This document shows, in pieces, positions 7,354-14,959 of a stretch of DNA of 21,409 bases. Location: assembly GCA_934454035.1 (NCBI GenBank), contig CAKSFY010000030.1, positions 1-21,409 of the forward strand, read 5' to 3'. The first letter of the stretch is position 1. Every line of letters starts with the position of its first letter. The position numbers were made by a program, and so were the translations under genes. Below the pieces are notes generated by a model. The model worked only from the letters and a program-made list of their open reading frames with translations. It was not told the DNA's origin and did no database searches. This stretch comes from an uncultured Clostridia bacterium. GTDB taxonomy: Bacteria > Bacillota > Clostridia > UBA1381.

Positions 7354-8112
7354 ATGATAAAATTAATTTTAAACGGCTGCAACGGAAAAATGGGGCAGGT
7401 TATATCAAGAATGGTGTCCGAGAGCGACAGGTTTGAAATATCTGCCGGAGTGGATATAAATACTGCATTGGAAAATCCGTATCCGGTTTATACAGATTTT
7501 TCCGACTGCAAATGCGATGCGGACGTGATTATAGATTTTTCGCACCCGTCCTCCCTTTCAAAGCTTTTGGCTTTCGCCAAAGAACGCAGGCTGCCGACAA
7601 TAATTGCGACAACAGGGTTAAGCGCAGAACAGCGAAAGGATATATCCGCAGCGTCGGCTGAGATTCCGATATTCTTCTCTGCCAATATGAGTCTTGGGAT
7701 AAACCTTTTGATAGAGCTTGCAAAAAAGGCAACCGCTATTCTTGAGGACAATTTCGATATAGAAATAATCGAAAAGCATCACAATCAAAAAATCGACGCA
7801 CCCTCCGGTACTGCTCTTGCCATTGCGGACGCTATATCGGATACCATGAAAGAGCCTGCGGAATATGTCTATGACAGACATGCCACAAGGGCAAAGCGCC
7901 GTAAAAACGAAATCGGACTGCATGCAGTCAGAGGAGGAACAATAGTCGGCGAACACGAGGTAATATTTGCAGGCTGCGACGAAGTAATTGAACTGAAGCA
8001 TTCGGCTGCCAGCAAAGAAGTTTTTGCCGCAGGAGCGGTAAAAGCGGCAGAATTTATGTATAAAAAACCTGCCGGAATGTATTCAATGGCAGACTTAATC
8101 GGAGAATTTTAA
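7354..8112 (+). CDS. dapB: 4-hydroxy-tetrahydrodipicolinate reductase
   Basis: 252 residues from the ATG at 7354. It reduces the product of DapA to tetrahydrodipicolinate using NAD(P)H. The nucleotide-binding NGCNGKMGQVI is at the N-terminus (residues 7-17), and EKHHNQKIDAPSGTAL (140-155) is the family signature with the catalytic His pair and Lys146. The open frame extends 5 codons to a TTG at 7339, but the GGAG inside that stretch is 9 bases before the ATG at 7354, so the ATG is the better start. It is the last gene of the asd-dapA-dapB operon and is followed directly by a strong terminator. Confidence 0.96.
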   Translation: MIKLILNGCNGKMGQVISRMVSESDRFEISAGVDINTALENPYPVYTDFSDCKCDADVIIDFSHPSSLSKLLAFAKERRLPTIIATTGLSAEQRKDISAASAEIPIFFSANMSLGINLLIELAKKATAILEDNFDIEIIEKHHNQKIDAPSGTALAIADAISDTMKEPAEYVYDRHATRAKRRKNEIGLHAVRGGTIVGEHEVIFAGCDEVIELKHSAASKEVFAAGAVKAAEFMYKKPAGMYSMADLIGEF

Positions 8113-8118
8113 AAAAGC

Positions 8119-8163
8119 AAATGAGCTTGTTAAAAAATCAGTCGACTTTTAACAAGCTCATTT
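8119..8163. terminator. Bidirectional rho-independent terminator between dapB and nadE
   Basis: A perfect 17-bp stem: AAATGAGCTTGTTAAAA (8119-8135) pairs with TTTTAACAAGCTCATTT (8147-8163) around an 11-base loop. T-rich sequence follows on the plus strand (ACATTTTACTTTTTT), and the minus strand reads GCTTTTTT on its far side. It would stop both convergent operons. Confidence 0.92.
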
Positions 8164-8210
8164 ACATTTTACTTTTTTCCTGCGTTTCGGTTTTTTCAGC
8201 ATCTCATTAA

Positions 8211-10145
8211 CTATATCAGCTTGTCCAGCTGTTTCAGCCACACTGCCGATGACGCGTCGGAGGGCATACGCCAGTCACCCCTCGGCGAAAGGCACAGGCT
8301 TCCGATTTTGACTCCGTCCGGCAGGCAGCTTCTTTTAAACTGCTGAGTGAAAAATCTTTTGTAAAAGTTTTTAATCCATTTTAAGATAGTTTTATCATCA
8401 TATTCACCGGCAAAAGCAAGCTTTGCCAGATAATACACCTTTTCCGGCTCAAATCCGAACCGTATAATATTATAAAGGAAAAAGTCGTGCAGTTCGTAAG
8501 GGCCTATAATATCCTCGGTTTTCTGCGCAATTTTTCCCGAATCATCCGGAGGCAAAAGCTCAGGACTGATGGGCGTATCCAAAATACTCTTTAATACCTC
8601 TGTACTTTCCGGGAACAAATTATAGTCAATAATACTGTCAATCATCCATTTCACAAGTGTTTTCGGAACTCCGGCATTAACCCCGTACATGCTCATATGG
8701 TCGGCATTATAAGTACACCAACCGAGTGCAAGTTCGCTCAAATCACCTGTGCCTACAACCAATCCGCCGACCTCACAGGCATAATCCATAAGCACCTGTG
8801 TACGCTCTCTCGCCTGGCAGTTTTCATAAGTTACGTCGGTATTTTGTATATCGTGCCCGATATCATCAAAATGTTTTATGCAAGCGTCCTTTATATTGAT
8901 TTCCTTTGCGGTTACGCCGAGCGTTCTCATAAGCTCAAGTGAAGTGTTATAAGTTCTGTCTGTTGTTCCGAAACAGGGCATGGTAATGCCTATAACCTCT
9001 CTTTGGTCAAGCTCTTTGGCAGCCTTTGCCGCAACAAGCAGCGCAAGTGTGGAATCAAGTCCGCCCGATACGCCTATTACCGGCTTGCAGCCTGTCACGG
9101 ACAGGCGCTTTTTAAGTCCCGATACCTGCAATCTGAATATATCCTTGCATCTTTTTATTCTGTCCGATTTGTCGGACGGGACAAAAGGAAGCTTATTAAC
9201 CTTGTATAAGCAACCGTCCGCATTTATTTCCTTTACCGGCAGACGGACAATTCTGCAGTTTTCGTGCTTTCCGTAGATTGCCGCCGCGTCCTTGAAGGTC
9301 TTTATTTTCATTCTGTCCGATTTTATTTTTCCTATATCAATATCGTTTATCAAAATATAATCATTGTCCGCAAGCTCGGTGTTTTCCGAAATGACTGTTC
9401 CGTTTTCGGCAATCATGGCATGCCCGGAAAAAACCAAATCCGTGGTCGATTCATCAGCCCCGGCAGACGTATAAACATAAGCGCAGATAGCCGCTGCCGA
9501 CTGCTGTGCAATCATTCTGCGGCGATATTCTCTTTTTGAAATAGTTTCGTTGCTTGCGGAAATATTAACTATTATTTCCGCGCCGCCCAAGGCAAGAAAA
9601 GTACCCGGAGAAAGCGGCGACCACACATCCTCACAGACCTCCGCCCCGAATGTAATCCCGTCCGCAAGCTCAAATACCAAATTCCTGCCCACGGGAATTT
9701 CATACAATTCCTCCGTTTCAAAACAGTCCGACTCAATATGTGTAATGCCCAAGTCCTCGGAAGAGGAAAACCAGCGTTTTTCGTAAAATTCGTTATATGT
9801 CGGGATAAATGTTTTCGGTACAACTCCGCAAATCTTTCCTGCCGAAATAATCACGGCGCAGTTATAAAGCTGCCCCGACAAAACAAGCGGCACACCTATC
9901 ACGGCAGTATTATTCACCTTTTCGGCTATTTTTGCAACGGCTTTTTTTGCCGATTTTAATAATGCTTCCTGAAAAAACAAGTCTCCGCAGGTATAGCCTG
10001 TGACGCACAATTCCGGAAAGACCGAAATATCTGCTTTTTTCTTTTCCGTTTCGGCAATAAGGCGGATTATTTCCTCTGTATTTGAATCGGTATCCGCCAC
10101 AATCAGCTTGGGCACAACTGCCGCTGCTCTGATAAAATTATACAT
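8211..10145 (-). CDS. nadE: Glutamine-dependent NAD+ synthetase
   Basis: 644 residues, the size of two-domain NadE. The N-terminal nitrilase-like glutaminase domain carries the Glu-Lys-Cys triad: E45 in FPELCVTGY, K111 in VVPKTFIPTYNE and C171 in GAEVCEDVW. The C-terminal synthetase domain starts near residue 320, with the PP-loop SGGLDST (360-366) and a later GTGDLSELALGW segment. It makes NAD+ from deamido-NAD+, ATP and ammonia from glutamine in the cytoplasm. An AGAGGT site lies just before the ATG and overlaps the stop codon of the citrate synthase gene, so translation of the two is probably coupled. No NAD-responsive RNA element is visible. Confidence 0.96.
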   Translation of the reverse strand: MYNFIRAAAVVPKLIVADTDSNTEEIIRLIAETEKKKADISVFPELCVTGYTCGDLFFQEALLKSAKKAVAKIAEKVNNTAVIGVPLVLSGQLYNCAVIISAGKICGVVPKTFIPTYNEFYEKRWFSSSEDLGITHIESDCFETEELYEIPVGRNLVFELADGITFGAEVCEDVWSPLSPGTFLALGGAEIIVNISASNETISKREYRRRMIAQQSAAAICAYVYTSAGADESTTDLVFSGHAMIAENGTVISENTELADNDYILINDIDIGKIKSDRMKIKTFKDAAAIYGKHENCRIVRLPVKEINADGCLYKVNKLPFVPSDKSDRIKRCKDIFRLQVSGLKKRLSVTGCKPVIGVSGGLDSTLALLVAAKAAKELDQREVIGITMPCFGTTDRTYNTSLELMRTLGVTAKEINIKDACIKHFDDIGHDIQNTDVTYENCQARERTQVLMDYACEVGGLVVGTGDLSELALGWCTYNADHMSMYGVNAGVPKTLVKWMIDSIIDYNLFPESTEVLKSILDTPISPELLPPDDSGKIAQKTEDIIGPYELHDFFLYNIIRFGFEPEKVYYLAKLAFAGEYDDKTILKWIKNFYKRFFTQQFKRSCLPDGVKIGSLCLSPRGDWRMPSDASSAVWLKQLDKLI

Positions 10146-10152
10146 ATTTTAT

Positions 10153-11496
10153 TTACCTCTCGTCTATTTTTGTATATGGCTTGTGAGTGCATATGCTCTT
10201 ATATGCAGGCCTTATAATTTTGCCCGCATTTTTAAGCTCCTCCATTCGGTGAGCACTCCAGCCGGCAATTCTTGCAATTGCAAAAATCGGAGTATAAAGC
10301 TCAGGCGGCAAATCCAGCATTTTATATGCAAAGCCGCTGTACAAATCGACATTTGCACTTACTCCCTTATAAATTCTTCTCTCTTTTGCAATTACCTTCG
10401 GAGCAAGATTTTCAACCTTTTGATACAAGTCGAATTCTTTCTCAAGTCCCTTTTCCTTCGAAAGTCTTTCCACAAATGATCTGAAAAGCGTTGCTCTCGG
10501 GTCGGAAACCGAGTAGATTGCGTGACCCATTCCATATATCAGCCCGGTTTTGTCAAATGCCTGTTTATTTAAAAGCTTTGAAAGATAATCCTCAACCGCT
10601 TCATCATCGGTTATGTCGGAAATATTTGCTTTCAGATCCTCAAACATGCGCACAACCTTAATGTTTGCGCCGCCGTGGCGAGGTCCTTTCAATGAACCGA
10701 GAGCTGCTGCAATTGCCGAGTATGTGTCAGTTCCCGACGATGTCACGACATGGGTTGTGAAACTGGAATTGTTTCCGCCGCCGTGTTCTGCGTGCAAAAC
10801 AAGCGCAATATCCAAAACCTTTGCCTCAAGTTCGGTAAACTTGCTGTCCGCGCGAAGCAGATGAAGTATATTTTCAGCCGTGGAAAATTCCGCAATCGGC
10901 TGATGTATGAAAAGGCTTTCGCCGTCATGATAATGCTTATATGCCTGGTATCCGTAAACTGCCAGCATCGGAAAAAGCGCCAAAAGCCCAAGGCACTGCC
11001 TCAGCACATTTTCCTGCGCGGTCGAATCCGCATTATTGTCATATGCATAAAGCGTAAGAACGCTTCTTGAAAGAGTGTTCATCATGTCGCGGCTCGGTGC
11101 TTTCATTATACTGTCGCGGACAAAGCTTGTCGGAAGCGTTTTCCGATACGACGCCAAAATTTCACAAAAGCCGTCCAGCTCTTCACGCTTCGGCAATCTG
11201 CCGAATATGAGCAAAAAAGCGGTTTCTTCAAATGCAAACTTTCTGTCACCCATAAATTCCGCAACGATGTCTTCAATGTCTATCCCTCTGTAGTAAAGCT
11301 TGCCCGGACAGGCAACCTCGGCGCCGTCCTTCATTTCTGTTGAACGAACCTCACTTATATCGGTAAGTCCGGTAACCACGCCTTTTCCGTTTATATCCCT
11401 CAAGCCCCTTTTAACGTTGTACTTTGCATACAATTCGGTGTCAATCGGCTCAAGTCCGTCTGCAAGATGTGCAAAATATTCAAAATTGCAGCTCAT
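10153..11496 (-). CDS. Citrate synthase
   Basis: 447 residues from the ATG at 11496. It condenses acetyl-CoA and oxaloacetate. The three catalytic residues fit the family: H274 in GPRHGGAN, H325 in GMGHAIYS and D384 in NVDLYSG. HAEHGGGNNSSF (residues 235-246) is also typical. The frame extends 10 codons to a TTG at 11526, but AAAGGA lies 10 bases before the ATG at 11496, which favours that start. The length and motifs fit the type II-related citrate synthases common in anaerobic Firmicutes. There it most likely feeds 2-oxoglutarate/glutamate synthesis rather than a full TCA cycle; that role is inferred. A methylcitrate synthase activity cannot be excluded. It is the promoter-proximal gene of a two-gene unit with nadE, 7 bases apart. 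Confidence 0.94.
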   Translation of the reverse strand: MSCNFEYFAHLADGLEPIDTELYAKYNVKRGLRDINGKGVVTGLTDISEVRSTEMKDGAEVACPGKLYYRGIDIEDIVAEFMGDRKFAFEETAFLLIFGRLPKREELDGFCEILASYRKTLPTSFVRDSIMKAPSRDMMNTLSRSVLTLYAYDNNADSTAQENVLRQCLGLLALFPMLAVYGYQAYKHYHDGESLFIHQPIAEFSTAENILHLLRADSKFTELEAKVLDIALVLHAEHGGGNNSSFTTHVVTSSGTDTYSAIAAALGSLKGPRHGGANIKVVRMFEDLKANISDITDDEAVEDYLSKLLNKQAFDKTGLIYGMGHAIYSVSDPRATLFRSFVERLSKEKGLEKEFDLYQKVENLAPKVIAKERRIYKGVSANVDLYSGFAYKMLDLPPELYTPIFAIARIAGWSAHRMEELKNAGKIIRPAYKSICTHKPYTKIDER

Positions 11497-11539
11497 AATC
11501 GTCACGTCCTTTCCTGTTATTCTCAATTATTCTATTTAT

Positions 11540-11568
11540 ATAATACCCTATTTTCTTCCTTTTGTCAA
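11540..11568 (-). promoter_or_regulatory. Sigma-A promoter of the citrate synthase-nadE operon
   Basis: On the minus strand TTGACA (11568-11563), a 17-base spacer and TATTAT (11545-11540). The predicted start is near 11533, about 37 bases before the ATG. Runs of A and T upstream could act as an UP element. It is divergent from the symporter promoter, with the two -35 boxes about 70 bases apart. Confidence 0.85.
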
Positions 11569-11635
11569 TTAACATAATATGAACATTTTTAAAACACGCT
11601 TTTCGACAAATTTTTAAAAAAATATAAAAAAAGCC

Positions 11636-11664
11636 TTTATTTTTACTTATATATATGTTATAAT
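11636..11664 (+). promoter_or_regulatory. Extended -10 promoter of the aryl-acid operon
   Basis: TGTTATAAT (11656-11664) is a perfect -10 box with the TGn extension. The -35 region (TTTATT, 11636-11641) is poor, as is common with extended -10 promoters and with activator-dependent ones. Transcription should begin near 11671, giving a leader of about 72 bases. Confidence 0.72.
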
Positions 11665-11668
11665 GAAA

Positions 11669-11724
11669 TTTGTAGTATGGCAGACCTTTTAAAAAAGGTA
11701 TAATTAAAATTTTTTGTAGTACGG
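11669..11724 (+). repeat. Direct repeat pair TTTGTAGTAYGG with a hairpin between, in the symporter leader
   Basis: TTTGTAGTATGG (11669-11680) and TTTGTAGTACGG (11713-11724) differ by one base and are 44 bases apart, about four helical turns. The first overlaps the predicted transcription start and the second ends next to the ribosome site (GGAAGGATGG). Between them ACCTTTT-AA-AAAAGGT (11684-11699) can fold as a short hairpin. This may be a regulator or RNA-control site; no known riboswitch or T-box core was recognised. Confidence 0.5.
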
Positions 11725-11742
11725 AAGGATGGTAATTTTAAA

Positions 11743-13275
11743 ATGGAAAATCTGCAATCAATTCAGGCAACTACGGTTGCCGCTCTTGTTTTATTTGCGG
11801 CTGTGATGGTGCTAATCGGATACAGAAGCTATCACAAGACAAAGACAATGGACGGCTTTCTTTTGGGAGGTAGAAACATCGGCGCATGGGTTTCGGCATT
11901 TGCTTACGGAACGTCTTATTTTTCGGCAGTTATATTTATCGGCTATGCCGGCAAACACGGCTGGGACATAGGTATAGGCAGCATATGGATAGGTGTGGGC
12001 AACGCGGTTTTGGGTTGCCTTTTGGCATGGCTTTTGGCGGCAAAGCGCACAAGGCATATGACAAGGCAAATGCAGGCAAAAACAATGCCGGAATTTTTTG
12101 AGGCAAGATACCAATCAAAGCCTATGAAAATATTTGCCGCAGTCATTATATTTGTATTTTTGGTTCCGTATTCCGCAGCGGTTTATAAAGGTCTCGGAAC
12201 TATGTTTAACACAATTTTCCCGACAATATCGGTAAACTACTGTATGCTTATTATTGCCGTTTTGACGGCGGTTTATTTAGTTTTGGGCGGATATGTTGCA
12301 ACTGCGTACACAGATTTTGTACAAGGAATAATCATGATTGCCGGAGTATTTGCGATGGTAATTGCGGTAGTCAACACAGACGCCGTAGGCGGATTTTCCG
12401 CATGGTATCAAAAGCTTGCAGCAGTGGGCGACAACGGCGACGGAATAACAGGAAGTCAGCTTGTAAGCGTATTCGGCGGAAGCAGCGCAAAATTTTTGTG
12501 CACAAACATTTTGCTGACAAGCTTCGGAACATGGGGACTTCCGCAAATGGTAACAAAATACTATGCTATTAAGGATGAAAAATCAGTCAAAGAGGCAACA
12601 GTTATATCCACGCTTTTCTGCGCGGTTATAGGCTGCGGAGCATACTTTATCGGTTCGCTTTCAAGACTTGTGCTGAATAACACTCTGCCGGCAGGCGGCA
12701 AAGATTCCGTAATTCCGCAAATGCTTATTGCGGCACTCGGCGGCGGAAAAGTGACAATAATAATTTTAGCGGTTATACTTATATTACTTTTGTCGGCGTC
12801 CATGTCAACGCTTGCTTCGGTTGTGCTGACATCTTCTTCCGCGGTTGCAGTAGATATACTGCCCGAAGTGTCGAACAAATTTAACGACAAAAAACAGGTA
12901 AAAATTTCGAGAATACTCTGCCTTATATTTGTTGCTTTGTCTTACATATTCGCAACAATGAATATATCTATTATAGTCAACATAATGTCCTTTTCGTGGG
13001 GAGTTGTGGCAGGCTGCTTCATAGGCGCATACATCTGGGGCATCTACAGCAAAAAAACCACAAAAGCGGGGGCATGGGCAGGCATGATAGCCGGCATACT
13101 CGCGGTAGGCATACCGACTCTGGCAATAACCGTATCGGGCGGATTTTCGCAAGCGGTTTCCAAAGCTCCGGAAATGGGTGTTGCCGCAATGGCGGTATCG
13201 GTTATTGTTGTACCTGTTGTGAGCCTGTTCACGAAAAAGTTTGACAGAGAATTTACAGAGGAAATTTTTAAATAA
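11743..13275 (+). CDS. Sodium:solute symporter (SSS family), probable carboxylate importer
   Basis: 510 residues with about 13 hydrophobic segments, the SSS norm. The N-terminus carries the typical DGFLLGGRNIGAWVSAFAYG motif. A conserved LLSASMSTLASVVLTSSS segment, around residues 350-375 and followed by VDIL, is characteristic of the family and helps form the sodium site. It uses the sodium gradient to import organic solutes. SSS members carry amino acids, sugars, vitamins and monocarboxylates, so the substrate is not readable from sequence alone. Because it is first in an operon with two acyl-CoA ligases and an arylpyruvate oxidoreductase, an aromatic or short-chain carboxylate is the best guess. 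The ribosome site (GGAAGGATGG) is rather far from the ATG, about 13 bases. Confidence 0.88.
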   Translation: MENLQSIQATTVAALVLFAAVMVLIGYRSYHKTKTMDGFLLGGRNIGAWVSAFAYGTSYFSAVIFIGYAGKHGWDIGIGSIWIGVGNAVLGCLLAWLLAAKRTRHMTRQMQAKTMPEFFEARYQSKPMKIFAAVIIFVFLVPYSAAVYKGLGTMFNTIFPTISVNYCMLIIAVLTAVYLVLGGYVATAYTDFVQGIIMIAGVFAMVIAVVNTDAVGGFSAWYQKLAAVGDNGDGITGSQLVSVFGGSSAKFLCTNILLTSFGTWGLPQMVTKYYAIKDEKSVKEATVISTLFCAVIGCGAYFIGSLSRLVLNNTLPAGGKDSVIPQMLIAALGGGKVTIIILAVILILLLSASMSTLASVVLTSSSAVAVDILPEVSNKFNDKKQVKISRILCLIFVALSYIFATMNISIIVNIMSFSWGVVAGCFIGAYIWGIYSKKTTKAGAWAGMIAGILAVGIPTLAITVSGGFSQAVSKAPEMGVAAMAVSVIVVPVVSLFTKKFDREFTEEIFK

Positions 13276-13293
13276 TACGGAGGAAGAAGAAAA

Positions 13294-14928
13294 ATGCCAA
13301 TTACACAATTACTTGAAAGGAACGCGAAGGAGTGTCCCAATGACGTAAGTCTTGTGGAAATAAATCCGCAGCTTATGGAAAAAACAAAGGTCACATGGCG
13401 CGAATACAGCCTTATAGAAACTGTAAATGCCAAAAAAACAAGACGCGAAATCACCTGGGAGGAATTTGACAAAGCGGCAAACAGATTTGCAAATCTGCTT
13501 TTGTGCCGCGGAATCAAGAAAGATGACAAGGTTGCAATCCTATTGATGAATTCACTTGAATGGCTGCCGATTTATTTCGGCATATTAAAAACCGGTGCGC
13601 TCGCCGTACCTTTAAACTACAGATATACCGCTGAGGAAATAAAATATTGTCTGGAGCTTGCAGAGGTGGACGCAATTGTGTTCGGTGCCGAATTTATCGG
13701 GCGTATGGAGGAAATCTGTGAGAGAATCCCGAAAGTTAAGCAGCTTTTCTATGTAGGCGAGGACTGTCCGACCTTTGCGGAAAGCTATGAGCAGCTTGTC
13801 ACATACTGCTCCTCCAAAAAGCCGGATATTGAGCTTTCGGAAAAAGACAACGCGGCAATCTATTTTTCATCGGGAACCACCGGCTTTCCAAAAGCTATAC
13901 TTCACAACCACGAAAGTCTGTCACACGCCGCAAGGGTTGAGCAAAACCACCACGGTCAGACAAAGGACGATGTGTTCCTGTGCATACCGCCGCTATACCA
14001 CACCGGCGCAAAAATGCACTGGTTCGGAAGTCTTTATTCATGCTCAAAGGCAGTACTGTTAAAGGGTGTTAAGCCCGAATGGATTTTAAGATGTGTTTCG
14101 GAAGAAAAATGCACCATAGTATGGTTGCTTGTTCCGTGGGCACAGGATATTCTGGACGCAATTGACAGCGGCGAAATAAATCTTGACAACTACGAGCTGA
14201 GTCAATGGCGGCTTATGCACATAGGCGCGCAGCCCGTGCCGCCCAGTCTTATTAAAAGATGGAAAAAGCATTTCCCGAATCATCAGTATGATACCAACTA
14301 CGGCTTAAGCGAATCGATAGGCCCCGGTTGTGTGCATTTGGGGGTTGAAAATATTCACAAAGTCGGTGCAATCGGCAAAAGCGGCTACGGCTGGGAAACA
14401 AAAATTGTTGACGAAAACCGAAACGAAGTAAAGAAAGGCGATGTCGGCGAGCTTGCAGTCAAAGGTCCCGGAGTCATGACATGCTACTACAACGACGAAG
14501 CCGCAACCGAAAAAACCTTAAAAGACGGCTGGCTCTTCACCGGCGATATGGCGCGTGAGGACGAGGACGGATTTATATATCTTGTTGACAGAAAAAAAGA
14601 TGTGATCATCTCGGGCGGAGAGAATATATACCCTGTTCAGATAGAAGATTTCTTAAGAAAAAATGACAAAATAAAGGACGTTGCCGTAATAGGCGTGCCC
14701 GACACACGTCTGGGCGAAGTGACAGCGGCAATTATTGAACTTAAGCCGGGCACAGAATGCAGCGAAGAGGAAATCAACGAATTTTGCATTGATTTGCCGA
14801 GGTACAAGCGTCCGCATAAAATTATTTTTGCCGATGTTCCCAGAAATCCGACAGGAAAAATAGAAAAACCGAAGCTCAGAGAAATTTACTGCGGAGAAAG
14901 CCTGGTTGCTTCTCAGGTGCAGGGATAA
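13294..14928 (+). CDS. AMP-forming acyl/aryl-CoA ligase (ANL superfamily)
   Basis: 544 residues, the usual length for an acyl-CoA ligase. The P-loop-like motif FSSGTTGFPK is at residues 191-200. YGLSES, GWLFTGDMA and DRKKDVIISGGENIYP follow in the usual order, and PRNPTGKIEKPKLRE near the C-terminus contains the catalytic lysine. It activates a carboxylic acid through an acyl-adenylate to the CoA thioester. The sequence does not fix the acid: medium-chain, branched or aromatic acids are all possible. It starts 18 bases after the symporter stop with GGAGG 10 bases before the ATG, so it probably acts on the imported compound. It is distinct from the PaaK-type ligase further down the same operon. 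Cytoplasmic; no signal or membrane segment. Confidence 0.9.
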   Translation: MPITQLLERNAKECPNDVSLVEINPQLMEKTKVTWREYSLIETVNAKKTRREITWEEFDKAANRFANLLLCRGIKKDDKVAILLMNSLEWLPIYFGILKTGALAVPLNYRYTAEEIKYCLELAEVDAIVFGAEFIGRMEEICERIPKVKQLFYVGEDCPTFAESYEQLVTYCSSKKPDIELSEKDNAAIYFSSGTTGFPKAILHNHESLSHAARVEQNHHGQTKDDVFLCIPPLYHTGAKMHWFGSLYSCSKAVLLKGVKPEWILRCVSEEKCTIVWLLVPWAQDILDAIDSGEINLDNYELSQWRLMHIGAQPVPPSLIKRWKKHFPNHQYDTNYGLSESIGPGCVHLGVENIHKVGAIGKSGYGWETKIVDENRNEVKKGDVGELAVKGPGVMTCYYNDEAATEKTLKDGWLFTGDMAREDEDGFIYLVDRKKDVIISGGENIYPVQIEDFLRKNDKIKDVAVIGVPDTRLGEVTAAIIELKPGTECSEEEINEFCIDLPRYKRPHKIIFADVPRNPTGKIEKPKLREIYCGESLVASQVQG

Positions 14929-14959
14929 AATATATGCAGGAAGAAAGGATTTGATTTTT

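Noticed and set aside
11671..11742. T-box or known riboswitch in the symporter leader
   Set aside because: At about 72 bases it is too short, and no T-box core or other aptamer core sequence is present.
13044..13529. 161-residue minus-strand open frame across the symporter-ligase junction
   Set aside because: It is antisense to the symporter end and the ligase start, with no ribosome site or domain seen.
14906..14959. Upstream TTG start for iorA overlapping the ligase gene
   Set aside because: The 18 extra residues do not resemble the family N-terminus and the AAAGGA site serves the TTG at 14960.
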